Below are positions 34,501 to 49,716 of a stretch of DNA of 64,000 nt, piece after piece. The notes under the pieces were generated by a model. The model ran no database searches. It had not been told where the DNA came from and worked only from the letters and a program-made list of their open reading frames with translations. The position numbers and the translations under genes were made by a program. Source of the stretch: Arctopsyche grandis (taxonomy: Eukaryota > Arthropoda > Insecta > Trichoptera > Hydropsychidae); NCBI RefSeq assembly GCF_051622035.1, contig NC_135355.1, positions 6,436,001 to 6,500,000 on the forward strand, read 5' to 3'. Each line of letters begins with the position of its first letter. Positions within the stretch are counted from its first letter, which is position 1.

Positions 34501-37500
34501 AAGGTAACGATGCGGGATTTACCATCATTTGGTATCGTATGTATTGTGCCACTGATGTATATATTTTTATATGCATGGTGTGCTATGCAGGTTGATATCA
34601 AACTAACTGATACATTTCAGAATGGTTTGTGTGTGACTTTTGTTGATTTTTAAAACTTTTTTCCATATCAATGCTTAGCTCTGTCATTAAGTTTATGGAT
34701 GTATGAGCAATTACTATTTGAAATACCAGTGAGGCTTACTAGCCGTCAAAAAGTCCAATTCCAGAATTGTATCATGGAAATAGAAGGAGTTACTGTTAGT
34801 TAAAACAGCTTTTCGAAGGAAGAACATATTATTCCGAGAGAATGGGGAGGTTCGGTTTAGGTTTTAAAATATGCGAATTGCGATCGCGCGAACGACAATC
34901 GTTGCCACAAAAATCGCGAATACGGAATATCTGGCACTCGAGCTTTCGTTAGTACAATATATCGCGTGGTTAGCTTTCGATTGATGGAGATTTTTGGGTG
35001 CCATATGTTCCGTGATCGAGATTTTAGTGACGTGCGCGAGATCGCTCTGTGCGGAATAATCGTCTCCTCGATGAGATTTATTTTCTTAAATTCTACAGAT
35101 TTCTGGAAAAAACAACGGCCATTTTAATTCATAATAGTTTATAGAATGTATTAATATGAAAAATATAACCATTAATATGCAAAAATAGATTTTGGAGAAA
35201 TTTTGTTGCTTATTTAATACATATATGTAAAGACTAGAGGCTTTGTATGTAAGTAAATATCGTTGGAACTTCGAAAACAAGTCAAAATTTCCATGACGGC
35301 GAAGGGCCCCGGGGGGCGCCGGGTGCATTCGCTGGAAGGGAACTTCGTAAACAAAACAGTTTCTATGACGATTCGATATATGTATTTTTCGATTCAAATA
35401 AATTTAATAAAAAAACAAGTTAATATTTACTATTAGATTCGCCATGTTTAAGCTGTTTATATTACAAAGACTGAGCGAAGCCGGGTAAAACAACTAGTAT
35501 TTTATATATTTATTGAAGCTTCATTACCCTCGAAATTATCATTTTTAGCCAATTTGAATGTAATTTAGCCTTGATGTACGCTAACTGGTAAGATACATTG
35601 GGCATTGAACGTCATAGTGCTGCATAAGGTTCAGTGTACTCAAAGAAGTATGGAACGTTTGGAAGTATATATTTGGAGGAGATAAAGAAAGGGGAACACG
35701 TGGATTAGAAGTTTGACAAAGATGGTTGATATAGTGGAAGAGAAAATGAATCAAAATGGGAATGGGTGGGTCATATAGCTAGAAGAACGGACAGTAGATG
35801 GGCGAAAGTAGTGCTCAAATGGCACCCAAGAGAATGTAAGAAAGCAAGGAAGGTCGCAGGTAGATGGAATTAGAAAAATGTGTGGGAGGAGATTATGCTG
35901 TTTTGCATCCATGCTGGAGAGGCCTTCATCCAGCAGTGGATGGCGAATGGCTGTGAATGATGATGATGATGACACACAATCCGGTGTCACCTGTGATTTA
36001 CTAGAGGAAGGGAAAAGTTTCAGCGCTTTTAAATATGATGGTGCAAGTCAAAAAATGAATCCAAACATTTAAACATCATCGCTGAACCCAAAACTTGAGA
36101 CGAACAATTGTGAACATGACTAAGGGAATTGCGTGTTGACGATACAGGAGTGACCCACAAGTGGCTTTAATTAGGCTAAAAGCAGTAATTCGCGTGGACA
36201 ATTGACCGATGTTTCAGTTCAGTTTGTTTACCGTGCTTTTCGTGCTAATTTGCGTGACGCTTTTGACATTCGCGTTTTCGTGACACTATATTATGTTGTA
36301 GGTCGTCCTGATAGGATACTGCATGTGCTACGGAGACGTGTACAGAATAATTAATGGGTATGATGACTGTGCCAATGTGTGTGGTAGAACCAACCAGGAG
36401 GACATCGATCCAACCGGCAGTTGCAAACGTGAGGACATGTCCATGAAAAGGTACGTGTATCATGAAAATATGTTTGTTTATCAGGAAATTCGATCGACAC
36501 ATGCGGCGCGTCATTACTGGGACAAACTAATGACGATAGTTGACCCACCAATTTATTACTTTTCCATTAGGGCTGGTGGGACAGTAAAAAAAATAGCACA
36601 TACTTTCTATGAAACGTTCGTGCATGTGAACTAATTACGATAGAATATAAATTTGATACGATCTCTAATTGAATGTTTATAACGAATGATCAGATATGGA
36701 CATTGTTTTAGATTGGAGACTTCTTTTTGTTTTAAAGCATTTTAGTAAAGTACGATATATTAAATATAGAAAGCACATTTTCTAGAAATGTGCTCACCTG
36801 AAGGAGTTTTCCCAAAATCGAGACCTAGCTAAATCGCTTTCTTGCACTCGAAAACAATGCTAAACACATGTTAAAACTTACAAATATACAAAAATTCAGT
36901 ATAGGATTCGTTGCTTTCGAGAGAACTTTCTCGAAGGAAAAAAAGAAAGATTGAAAATATATATTTTTAGGCAGCGCGGGATTGAGTAGTATGTTGACCT
37001 TGTCCCATAGCCTATAGAAACACGTGGTTGTGTTTGTTTGGAAGAGGATCTTTGTTGATCATTTTAATACATGTGTTATTGTATGTACGGCGAAGTAGAC
37101 AGTTGCTTCGACGGAGTGAACCAGGTCGAGCTCCCGAAGCTCACTGGTTGCTGATACGCCGGTGCATCTGTTTCAGTTTTAAACGTGGTCGTGTGCAGTT
37201 GTACACCAAATATATTTAGCTCTAAATATCCATGACAATGCGACCACTTCAAATTTTATGTGCTCGATCTTCAAGTTCAACATGATCATTAAAATTTCAG
37301 CAATGTCGGTTACCAAATAAATGTTACTTTCATGAAGATTTATACACTTACTCTTATTTTCTCAATTGTCCCTTGATACAAAAATATTAAATACAAACAG
37401 TTCACCCATAAAATATATCGAATTAAAGAATTCCTCGACTTACGGGGTTTTCAACTTACACGAACTTTTCAACTTTTCAACTCAACTTACCCATAAAACG

Positions 37501-40500
37501 AACTTTTTTTTTTATTCTTATTTTTTTCAGGTTATTAGTGATCAACTCGGATGCTGGATCTGGCAAATCACCAAATAATATACATCGAGAGTGTGTCGAG
37601 TCTTGCGATGAAACGCATTTGTAAGTTCTTTTTAGGCTACAATATTATACATACACTTTATGAGCGTACATATATAATTCATGGATTATTCTTTGTTTAC
37701 TGCTCTGCAAAAATTTTTAAACATCTTTCCACCACATCGCTTGAATTACTTATTTTATTTCAACTCTTTCTTTACACCCAATCCATTTGGGATTAGTTGC
37801 TTGTATTTTATTTCTACATCTTCTACTATCCTACAATCTTCAGCTATGATGTTTTATATTTGTGTGTATGTACATATATTCAATGGTTTGAATTTCATGA
37901 TTTTGCTTCTATAACGCGACGTTGTTGATAGGTGCTGGTGAAGAGCATTGTTTCAAATAGCCATTTATTTATTACACTATGCATAAAAATCCAAATGTTT
38001 TTTTCTATTTTCAGCAAAGAGTTAATCAATCGATGTATACCGAATAAAAGCTCGAAAGTCGTCAATTCATTCTTTTCAAAAACTGGTCTTTCAGACTTCT
38101 TCCAAGAAGTCAACGAAGACTTGCACCTCTGCTGGAGAGAGATGTTGTATCTGTGCATCATTGCCTTCGGTGAGTTGCATATGTATTGTAATGTATTCAA
38201 AATAATCACGTTTAATGTTGATCTCTTTTATTTCGGATTAATTGTAATATTACACGTACATGCATATACGAGTATAATAGTGATTCGTTTCTTTGTCAAC
38301 TCAACTCTTGGTGAATCAACGGGTTTGCAATGAAAGGAACGTGAGTCGACAAACGTCGATACAACACGTGTCTTCCGTTTCATTTACTAGTCGATTTTTC
38401 ATGTCACTTCCAACTATTCAAAAGTCAATCGATAACACATATTTACTCGGACGAAAAAAATCAATCAATCTACAACACGATATTAAACTTCTCATTTTTT
38501 TTTCTTTTTTTCAGTATTTTCAGTCATAATACTCGTATTATTCAGATTTGTGGTGGGTTTTGTAGTATGGTTCGTACTCATAGGTGTTTCGCTTACTACC
38601 GTCATTGCCACTATATTTCTATGGTAAGAATTTTTTTTAATGCTTTTGTTTTATTTCGAGCAATACGTATTGTATAAAAAAGAGTTTTTCGACACTAAGC
38701 GTCGAGAGTTAAATTGAAATGAAATAAAAGGGTCTACCTCACGGGACTGAAAGTGAAACGCCCGAAAACGCAAATATCGGAAGGCAAAGATCGAAAATCG
38801 AAAGATCTTAAGTCGAAAGATAAAAAAAGAGTCTCTCCCCCTGTCGTACATACTCACTTAATTTGCGCGAGCAGGATACAACAGGAACAAGAGGAACAGG
38901 CTTTTCCTCCCGTATCTGCACGCGCACATTAAACAAGGCGGTATGACAAAAAGAGAGATAATTTCACCGCATGCCACTGATATATATTATATATGCATAG
39001 TACCGTTTACCATGCACCCTTTTTTTTTTTTTGATCTTTCGACTAAAGATCTTTCGATTTTCGATCTTTGCCTTCCGATATTTGCTTTTTCGAGCTTTTC
39101 ACTTTCGGTCCCGTGAGGTAGACCCCACTCTTACGAGTTAAAATGATCCTATCCGAAACATACAGTCATACAGATAGAGCTCACTTACACTACATATACT
39201 GGCCTTCAAACCGTTTTCGGGCTATGACTCACGTGGAGTAGTGCGTGAGAATGGAATGATTTGTAAACTTGACAACCTTCACCAAATTCAATAAATCTAA
39301 TCATTTCCTATTGAAATAATAATGTAGCAAATTTAAAATTTTGTGCACTCTTTTTTATCCGATAGTTTTTATAAAATTTCAGTGGTTTTTAAATGGTCAA
39401 CGACCAAAAGATATTTTATCATCTAAAAGTAAAAAAAAAAAACAATAGTAGAAGATCACTAGATTATTATTTAAATAACAATTTTTGATTAAAGGGTTAC
39501 GTGGACAAAGGAAAGAAAAAAGTTGAACGAAATCAGTGTTGAAAATCAAGATTATATCAGTCAAAGAAAAGTTTATAGCTATTTGGGATATGCAATTTTA
39601 GCTACTGTCATAACTTTTATTATCCTACTAGTTTTATTAGTGATGAGAAAGAGAATTCGTTTAGTTATACAACTGTTTAAAGAAGCTGGGAAAGCCATTG
39701 CTAGTATGCCATTACTGCTGTTAGAACCCATATTGGTAAGTGAATAGATTTACATTTTTGTTGTTTGGTTTTCGTTTTTACCAAAAAAATAAAAATTGTT
39801 TTCAGACATTTTTAACTCTCTGCATTGTAGTAAGTTTATGGATATATTTAAGTATCTGGGTAGAAAGCTCAGGATTTTTGATACTAAATAATAATCAGAG
39901 TTTTAATTACCGCAAGGATGTTACAATGAAAGTTAGTATTCTTCAATGAAGTTTCACAATACATATTTTGTATTTTATTCCGTTATAATAGAGTTTTTGA
40001 TCTCTTTTTAGATTACAAGATGGTATAACCTTTTTGCTTTGTTTTGGTTTACTCAATTCATAATTGGTTGTCAGCATATGGTGATAGCCGGAGCTGTTGC
40101 CACTTGGTTCTTCACTAGGTTAAATAATTAATATGTTCATGAATACGTATCTTTACTGCATTCATTATTTACTAACGATTTTTCTTTCTCAGAAATAAGA
40201 AAAATTTAAGTACACCCATCATAACGAGTTTCAAGAATTTAGTGTCTTTTCACTTGGGTACCGTAGCGCTAGGGTCATTGTTGATTGCGTTCGTCCAAAT
40301 GCTACGAGCAATATTACAATACATTCAAAGTCACCTTCGAGGTTCTGAAAACAGAATCATCATCGGTATTGTTAAATGTTGTCAATGCTGTCTATGCTGT
40401 TTTGAAAAATTTCTCAAATATATGTCGCGCAATGCTTACATCGAGACAGGTGCATTTAACAAAACTTTGAAATAGTTTCTCATTAGGATGAAAATTATGT

Positions 40501-41138
40501 TTCTTGTTGGTTTTAATTGTGATTGTATTATTCTAGCAATATATGGATATGGATTCTGCAAATCAGGCCAGCAAGCTTTCAAAGTGTTGGCATCAAATGC
40601 TTTAAGAGTTTTTGCTATAAATTCAGTAGGTGACTTTATATTGTTTCTCGGAAAAGCATTTGTAGTTATTGCTACTGTTCTAATTGGGATTGAGCTTATT
40701 CAGGTTTTGTATTAATTTATGTGAATGTATACTACTACTTAAATAATAAAAATAGTTCATTAAATGTTTATGATTTTAGAAAAAACAAGGCGTTCAACAT
40801 GTTTGGGTTCCTTTGGCGATAGTGGGAATTATTGCTTATTTAACGTCCCATTGTTTTATGACAGTTTATGAGGTAGTATATTCAGTATTTTTATTAAATA
40901 GTTTTAATACAATTCACTTCTGCGAAAAAATACATCGTTTTAGATGGCGATCGATACAATTTTCATTTGCTTCTGTGAAGATTGTGAGCGTAATGATGGT
41001 ATAACGAAGCCCTACTATATGAGCAGGGGTCTCATGGAGTTCGTTCAAAATAGCAAAAAGGCTCTCGCTGTGTTGGATGAATCCAATTCTCAAGCTTGGA
41101 CATCTCCCAAGACGATATCCGAAAGTGTAGACAAATAA
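28513..41138 (+). CDS. SLC44A1: Choline transporter-like protein 1 (SLC44A1/CTL1)
   Basis: Thirteen exons join in phase to 617 residues (human 657): 28513-28569, 29927-30034, 36302-36450, 37531-37620, 38015-38169, 38515-38623, 39495-39735, 39806-39931, 40012-40118, 40193-40449, 40537-40703, 40780-40872 and 40944-41138. The protein begins MGQCCSNS, a likely myristoylation/palmitoylation start, then [18 protein letters not shown], the first membrane segment of CTLs. A cysteine-containing extracellular loop (exons 3-5) follows, then a multi-span core with [41 protein letters not shown] and [20 protein letters not shown]. The C-terminus has [13 protein letters not shown]. The family carries choline at the plasma and mitochondrial membranes. 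The extracellular loop is shorter than in human CTL1. Introns 1-2 total over 7 kb and are filled with repeats; the 3' introns are short. ATTAAA lies near 41212. Confidence 0.93.
30066..30350 (+). repeat. Dispersed repeat with (CA)n and (TA)n tail, LINE/Helitron-like
   Basis: It starts ACTAGCTGAACCCCGACATG and ends GTTTCATCGTAATCGGTTC ... CACACACACAGACATTCATT, a pattern common at ends of insect non-LTR or Helitron-type repeats. There is no usable coding frame, so the class is uncertain. It lies in SLC44A1 intron 2. Confidence 0.45.
30717..30860. mobile_element. Foldback MITE with long outer arms
   Basis: Outer arms GGTCGGAATCTGAAGGGG and CCCCTTCAGATTCCGGTC pair. Inner arms CTATTGTTC...GTTGTAAAT pair with ATTTACAA...GAACAATA around AGGTTCGGCAAACCT. 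The inner half matches 6760-6858. Confidence 0.75.
30955..31470 (+). mobile_element. tRNA-derived SINE (copy 3)
   Basis: The B box GGTTCAATCTC lies at 30998-31008; the A-box end is eroded. The body blocks GGATGTGTGACTCCAGGTCG, TTATCTGATTTTCATTG and CATAGATGTCTCTGTTGATT are shared with copies 2 and 4. The 3' end carries GGCGCATTAGATCACTCTAC between GGC and GCC, a decayed version of the family hairpin, then ATAAATAAATAAG. Confidence 0.8.
31471..32441. other. Intron 2 segment, no gene recognised
   Basis: Short open frames exist (for example around 31900-32090) but none has family resemblance. At 32293 the sequence CTAGGGTGACCATA resembles a hAT end without a visible partner. Confidence 0.35.
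32442..32829. mobile_element. hAT-like MITE with 8-bp target duplication
   Basis: The ends TAGTGGCGTAACTAC and GTAATTATGCCACTG are inverted. The 8-bp flanks CCTAATGA (32434-32441) and CCTAGTGA (32830-32837) agree in 7 of 8 positions. It contains a perfect 21-bp-stem hairpin at 32601-32648. Confidence 0.72.
32601..32648. repeat. Perfect hairpin, 21-bp stem, 6-base loop
   Basis: The arm ACTTATTCATGG...ATTGC (32601-32621) is exactly complementary to 32628-32648, around the loop AAGTTC. It lies inside the hAT-like MITE at 32442-32829. It could be a newer element insertion or the structural core of that MITE. Confidence 0.85.
32994..33504. mobile_element. TTAA-flanked AGAGGGCTG element (uninterrupted copy)
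   Basis: The ends AGAGGGCTGGACACT and ATACAGCCCTCT are inverted, with TTAA at 32990-32993 and 33505-33508. It is about 510 bases and non-coding. Removing it rejoins GGTTCAGCGAACCTTTAACAA, which resembles the core of the foldback repeats at 6760 and 30717, so it was probably inserted into one of those. Confidence 0.78.
33505..33764. other. Intron segment with an exon-like open frame
   Basis: A frame at about 33613-33730 ([15 protein letters not shown]...) ends at a good donor-like AAAGTAAGT but has no ATG and no acceptor-fitting partner. I do not assign a function; it may be chance. Confidence 0.2.
33765..34044. mobile_element. hAT MITE, CAGTGCCGG family (copy 1)
   Basis: It begins CAGTGCCGGCCTTACACC and ends TAAAACCGGCACTG. 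Flanks TCTATAGA (33757-33764) and TCTTTGGA (34045-34052) agree at 6 of 8. Inside it repeats GGCACCCT/GCGCCC blocks, as in 52561-52775. Confidence 0.75.
34045..34873. other. Intron 2 segment with a short palindrome
   Basis: No gene is seen. At 34318-34374 ATGCGTGAGCG pairs with CGCTCACGCAT around a partly paired centre containing TGATGACGTCA, a small imperfect hairpin. Confidence 0.5.
34874..35063. mobile_element. MITE of the ACATCTGGYAGCC family
   Basis: It contains TCGCGAATACGGAATATCTGG, CACTCGAGCTTTCGTTAGTA and CATATGTTCCGTGATCGAG, matching 15874-16047. The ends TGCGATCGCGCGA and GCGCGAGATCGC are loosely inverted. It is more diverged than the type copy. Confidence 0.65.
35420..35500. repeat. 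Possible Helitron-type or dispersed-repeat 3' end
   Basis: The string GAGCGAAGCCGGGTAAAACA followed by ACTAGT resembles 3' ends described for insect Helitron-type repeats (CTAGT terminus). The matching 5' end is not identified, so this is a weak call. Confidence 0.3.
35640..35965 (+). mobile_element. RTE-type LINE C-terminal fossil
   Basis: Broken frames read [27 protein letters not shown] and, at the end, [12 protein letters not shown]. These are characteristic of the extreme C-terminus of RTE/BovB-like reverse transcriptases (W-GHIARR-D-RW, EAFVQQW). The tail is a GATGAT repeat. Stops interrupt the frame. Confidence 0.7.
36975..37210 (-). mobile_element. LTR fossil fragment related to 7239-7733
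   Basis: On the minus strand, blocks AAGATCCTCTTCC, ACCAGTGAGCTTC and TTCGCCGTACATACAA occur in the same order as in the LTR at 7239-7733. Only the 3' portion is present. Confidence 0.5.
38731..39125. mobile_element. Composite inverted-repeat element, both arms present, with hAT MITE inside
   Basis: The left arm GGGTCTACCTCACGGGACT and the right arm ending GTCCCGTGAGGTAGACCC are inverted over about 100 bases each, including CGAAAGATC and CTTTTTC blocks. The middle holds TAATTTGCGCGAGCAGG ... AATTTCACCGCATGCCACTG, related to the hAT MITE at 55131-55277. It lies in SLC44A1 intron 6. Confidence 0.75.
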
Positions 41139-42071
41139 GTTTAAATCTTTTGATTATATTTTGTGTTTTATACAATGTACATATTTTTATTGCCTATCTA
41201 TTTTTTAAATATTAAAGTTGCGTTTATATATAAATTTATCATTCATAATGTACAAAGTCATTGATTTTTATTTTATTGTTAACTCTAAGAGAAATATTTT
41301 AATTATATTCATAATCACTAACCCATCAATGAGTTCCTATTGAACGATCGACATGTTTTCAAGAAAACTTTTCTTTTTTAATTTAAATTATTCATATACA
41401 TATGTATTTAAGTGCGTTTGCAGTAGGCAACCTCTAAATCTGAATATTCCTATTGGTCAAAAAACTTTGTTAACTCGTATGTAAATAAACCAACAGGAAA
41501 CCCCTTTTTTTCGCCTTACTGAAAATTCATATACCTAGGGAACAAAACTTTTTACACTTATAGTATATAATTTTATATAAGACTGATAAATGTTATTTAT
41601 TCATTATAAACTGCATTTTTTGTATCCAAATAAATCATTTTAATTTGAATTGCATTTTATCGTGACTATAATATTATTTCTATCACAGAATTCTGATTAT
41701 ATTTCTGTTTAAAAAAAAATTAATGATGGTTATTTGTATATGTCTTTTATTAATAAATTTATAGCAAATAATTAAACATATCTCTAAAGTATAAATAAAT
41801 AACCTAGAGGTTTGTACAAATCGGTATCACAGTATATTTTTCAACAAAAGCGTTAAATTTAAGTGTCATTAAAAATTATATACATAATTACAATTTAGTA
41901 CATTTTCCTTTAAAAAATATTTTTACCAGATTTTAAACGATTTATTTTTATTAAAACAAGTTCGTTGATCAAAAAAGTAATTTATTTATAAACTAATCAT
42001 CTATCTAAAATTATAAGAATTTGCTATTAATATACATATAATGTTTATTTTTCGGTATGTAGTATAGAACG
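41139..42071. other. Intergenic between convergent SLC44A1 and MBOAT7-A
   Basis: This is AT-rich 3' flank for both genes. ATTAAA near 41212 fits SLC44A1 polyadenylation. No coding frame and no paired repeat ends are seen. Confidence 0.4.
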
Positions 42072-46980
<4,909 letters not shown>

Positions 46981-47462
46981 CGCGTGGAACGTCAATTTGA
47001 AACGGCTGGTTGGAGGAGTTGGACTTAAATATATAACTATAGCGAAATATTGCGTCACGGATGATTAGCCATAGTTAGTTTGCTAGAACGATTTGTTTTG
47101 AATAACAGAAAACGCTTATGCGGGATCTCGGTACGCACTCGACGAATTGTCTAATAATAATGGCCCACACATAAATTCCATGTCTCAAAAACGGTGCTCT
47201 ACACTCTACAGTCTACAACTAATTCCACGCGATATAAAGTAAATAAAGATAAGAGTTTCCATCGATTCGTGTTTATATACCGGTTGGTTTTGGGAAAACT
47301 TCCGTCAGCCGAATCGATGGTTTCCTATTTTTTTTAACTAAATGTAAATTTATTATAGACATAATAATATATTTAACAAAGTCGTATAAAATGTGCAATT
47401 ATTATTTTCATAAATATATATGTATATACCAAAAACGTACATATTGCTTTTTTATATATAAT
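46981..47462. other. Upstream region of MBOAT7-A
   Basis: The 5' leader and promoter of MBOAT7-A are expected here on the minus strand. A TATA-like TATATCGCGTGG lies on the minus strand near 47230. No further gene is seen before the LINE tail. Confidence 0.3.
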
Positions 47463-48045
47463 TTCGCTATTAACCTATGCTTCACCTGTGTGGAATAACG
47501 CCTCGAATACTAACCTTTCCAAGCTCCAAGTAATACAAAATAAATCCCTAAAAATAATTTATAATACACCCATATATACTAACTTGAAAAAACTGCATGC
47601 CATATATAATATTCCGTTTGTTACAGACATTACTAACAAACTAACCAGTAGATTCTATGACAGAATCACTAATAACCATACTAACACACTTGTGAAGAGT
47701 CTCGGTGATTACAACAAAATGTCTATACCCTTCAGGTATAACACACAGATTACCTAAACACCATCTGCTTTAGGTCATCGACTTTAGAGAGTCTTTAATT
47801 AATATTATGTATTAGATGTATTGTGAGCATTTATAAGAATTGTAAATAGGTTTTTGAGCTCTTTTTCCTATTATGCTGTACATTAACATTAGAATAATGT
47901 AATACTATGATTACTAACCAAATAAAATAAAATTGTAAAATAGAAAATGATCAGTAGATCAGTAGCTATTAAAATAGATATGTATAAGATGTATTGTGAA
48001 CATAATTTCGTAATAATAAAAAGCATTTAAAAAAAAAACTATATA
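47463..48045 (+). mobile_element. Jockey-like LINE, 5'-truncated 3' end
   Basis: It opens ISLLTYASPVWNNASNTN-like (from about 47465) and continues LQVIQNKSLKIIYN and SRFYDRITNN to a stop at 47757. This is the conserved C-terminus of Jockey-type ORF2. The 3' UTR runs to AAAAAGCATTTAAAAAAAA near 48035. Its tail is also present at 9490-9775 (minus strand), and a second short tail piece follows at about 48088-48160. Confidence 0.83.
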
Positions 48046-48604
48046 TCTATATATGTAAGTACGAATAAAAAAAGTGTGAGATACTCATGAAGCTATTAAA
48101 ATAGATATAAGATGTATTGTGTACATAATTTATTAATAATAAAAAAGCATTTAAAAATCAAATATAATTTCGCTTTAACAAAAATCTTTATTTAAAAAAA
48201 ATGTATGTATAATGAAAGTGTGTATGTTAAACCCAATATGTGAAATTTTTCATTTCTTGAATTTGACTAAAAAATACCAAGCTTATGAACCGTGTAAGTC
48301 AGTTGGTTTTTTTATCAATATATAAAAAATACATAGATTCTTCCTTTCTTCTTGAATTTTTCTGCTTTGTAATTCCACGGTTATATAATATGTAGTTTTT
48401 ACGAAAATTTTCCACAATAACTAAGTTGAAATCTTATTACAAATTAATTGGAATCTTATCATTAACTAGTGGCCTGAGTGCACATAATTGTGCACTCGGT
48501 AAAATATCGCAATTCCGATCAACGGAATTCATAATTTAAAATTTAATTAATGTTTTTGAAAAAAAAATCTTTTGTTTTTGTCGGCCATTCGTGTGAACGA
48601 AGTG
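48046..48604. other. Intergenic, LINE tail duplicate and a small palindrome
   Basis: Besides a second LINE tail piece (48088-48160), a small palindrome GAGTGCACA...TGTGCACTC lies at 48476-48497. No gene is seen. Confidence 0.4.
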
Positions 48605-48745
48605 ATATGCCGCGTCTCTTTCCACGATATACGACTCCAAGGGGAGAAAGAGAGACGGAGCATGGCTAGTTAGTACTTCTTTAACACTCACCAAGCTCCG
48701 TCTCTTTCCACGATATACTATTCCAAGAGGAGAAAGAGAGTCGAA
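48605..48745. repeat. Two adjacent related hairpins
   Basis: CGTCTCTTTC CACGATATAC appears at about 48614 and again at about 48702. Each is followed after a short spacer by GGAGAAAGAGAG, so each unit can fold on itself and on the other. The units differ by a few bases. An ACGC repeat follows near 48778. Confidence 0.6.
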
Positions 48746-49160
48746 GTATGGTGTTAACAGCGATTACTTCGTACACACGCACGCACGCACGAATTAGACA
48801 ATTATTATATGCATAAGATAGGGTTAAATATTACTGGATACGACAATAGTGGTGATTTATTTAATGGATTAGGTATGGTGGTAACAAAAGTTAAGGTAAT
48901 TACGTTTTGGACTACTGCCACTAATTGACATGGAACTGGGTATCTGAACAAGCCCGGCCCGATTGGTTGTGAGCGCCCCTTATTTGATAAATTGCTTATT
49001 AAATAAATTAGAAGACTTAAAAACAAAAAATATTTATTTTAGTATATTTTATGTGAAAATCTAGTTAATCTAGAAACTAGAAAAGATAATAAATTTAGAC
49101 ATTATTCGAATAAAGTTATTAATGAAGCAAAATATTATATACCTATGTATGTATATACAA

Positions 49161-49699
49161 ATTTGTGCTACTTTAGTATGCGGTCTCCTTCCCATATCTA
49201 GTTAAGTATGCGATCTACCTTCAGGTTTTTACTTTAATATGCAGTCCACTGTCTCAGTTCTCGCGTGTGACATTGAGATTGAATAATACCGACCTTAACA
49301 ACCTAATCTTAAATTAATAGAGCCAACCTTAACTTAACCTAACCTATCCTGGCCCTTAAATAAATATGTGTTGGCTGCTAAGATATCTTTTTTTTAAGTT
49401 TTATTTCATCAATGTTTTCACAAAAAAAAACATCTTAGCAGCCAACACATATTTATTTAAGGGCCAGGATAGGATAGGTTAAGTTAAGGTTGGCCCTATT
49501 CATTTAAGATTTGGTTAAGAGATATGTATCTGCTGACGATATTTTGATATAAATGCTTTGACAACATCATGGGGCGGCAGGAAAAAACAAAAATTGTAAT
49601 AAACATTTCGTACAAATAGAAAAAAATAGTCGACTGCGATTCAAATGTATGTAGATCGCATGCTAAGGTAGACCGCATACTAAAGTAGCACCTACAAAT
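49161..49699. mobile_element. Large foldback element (near full-length inverted repeat)
   Basis: Outer arms read TGCTACTTTAGTATGCGGTC on the left and its reverse complement on the right (about 49659-49690). Central arms 49311-49399 and 49421-49507 pair almost perfectly over about 80 bases (AACCTTAACTTAACCT / AGGTTAAGTTAAGGTT and TGTTGGCTGCTAAGAT / ATCTTAGCAGCCAACA). It ends about 18 bases from the MBOAT7-B stop codon, so it probably forms part of that gene's 3' UTR. Confidence 0.72.
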
Positions 49700-49716
49700 T
49701 TTTAAATGTATTCTGC

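Noticed and set aside
46981-47058. N-terminal extension of MBOAT7-A starting 26 residues earlier
   Set aside because: The extension is absent from paralogue B, whose start aligns with the ATG at 46980-46978.
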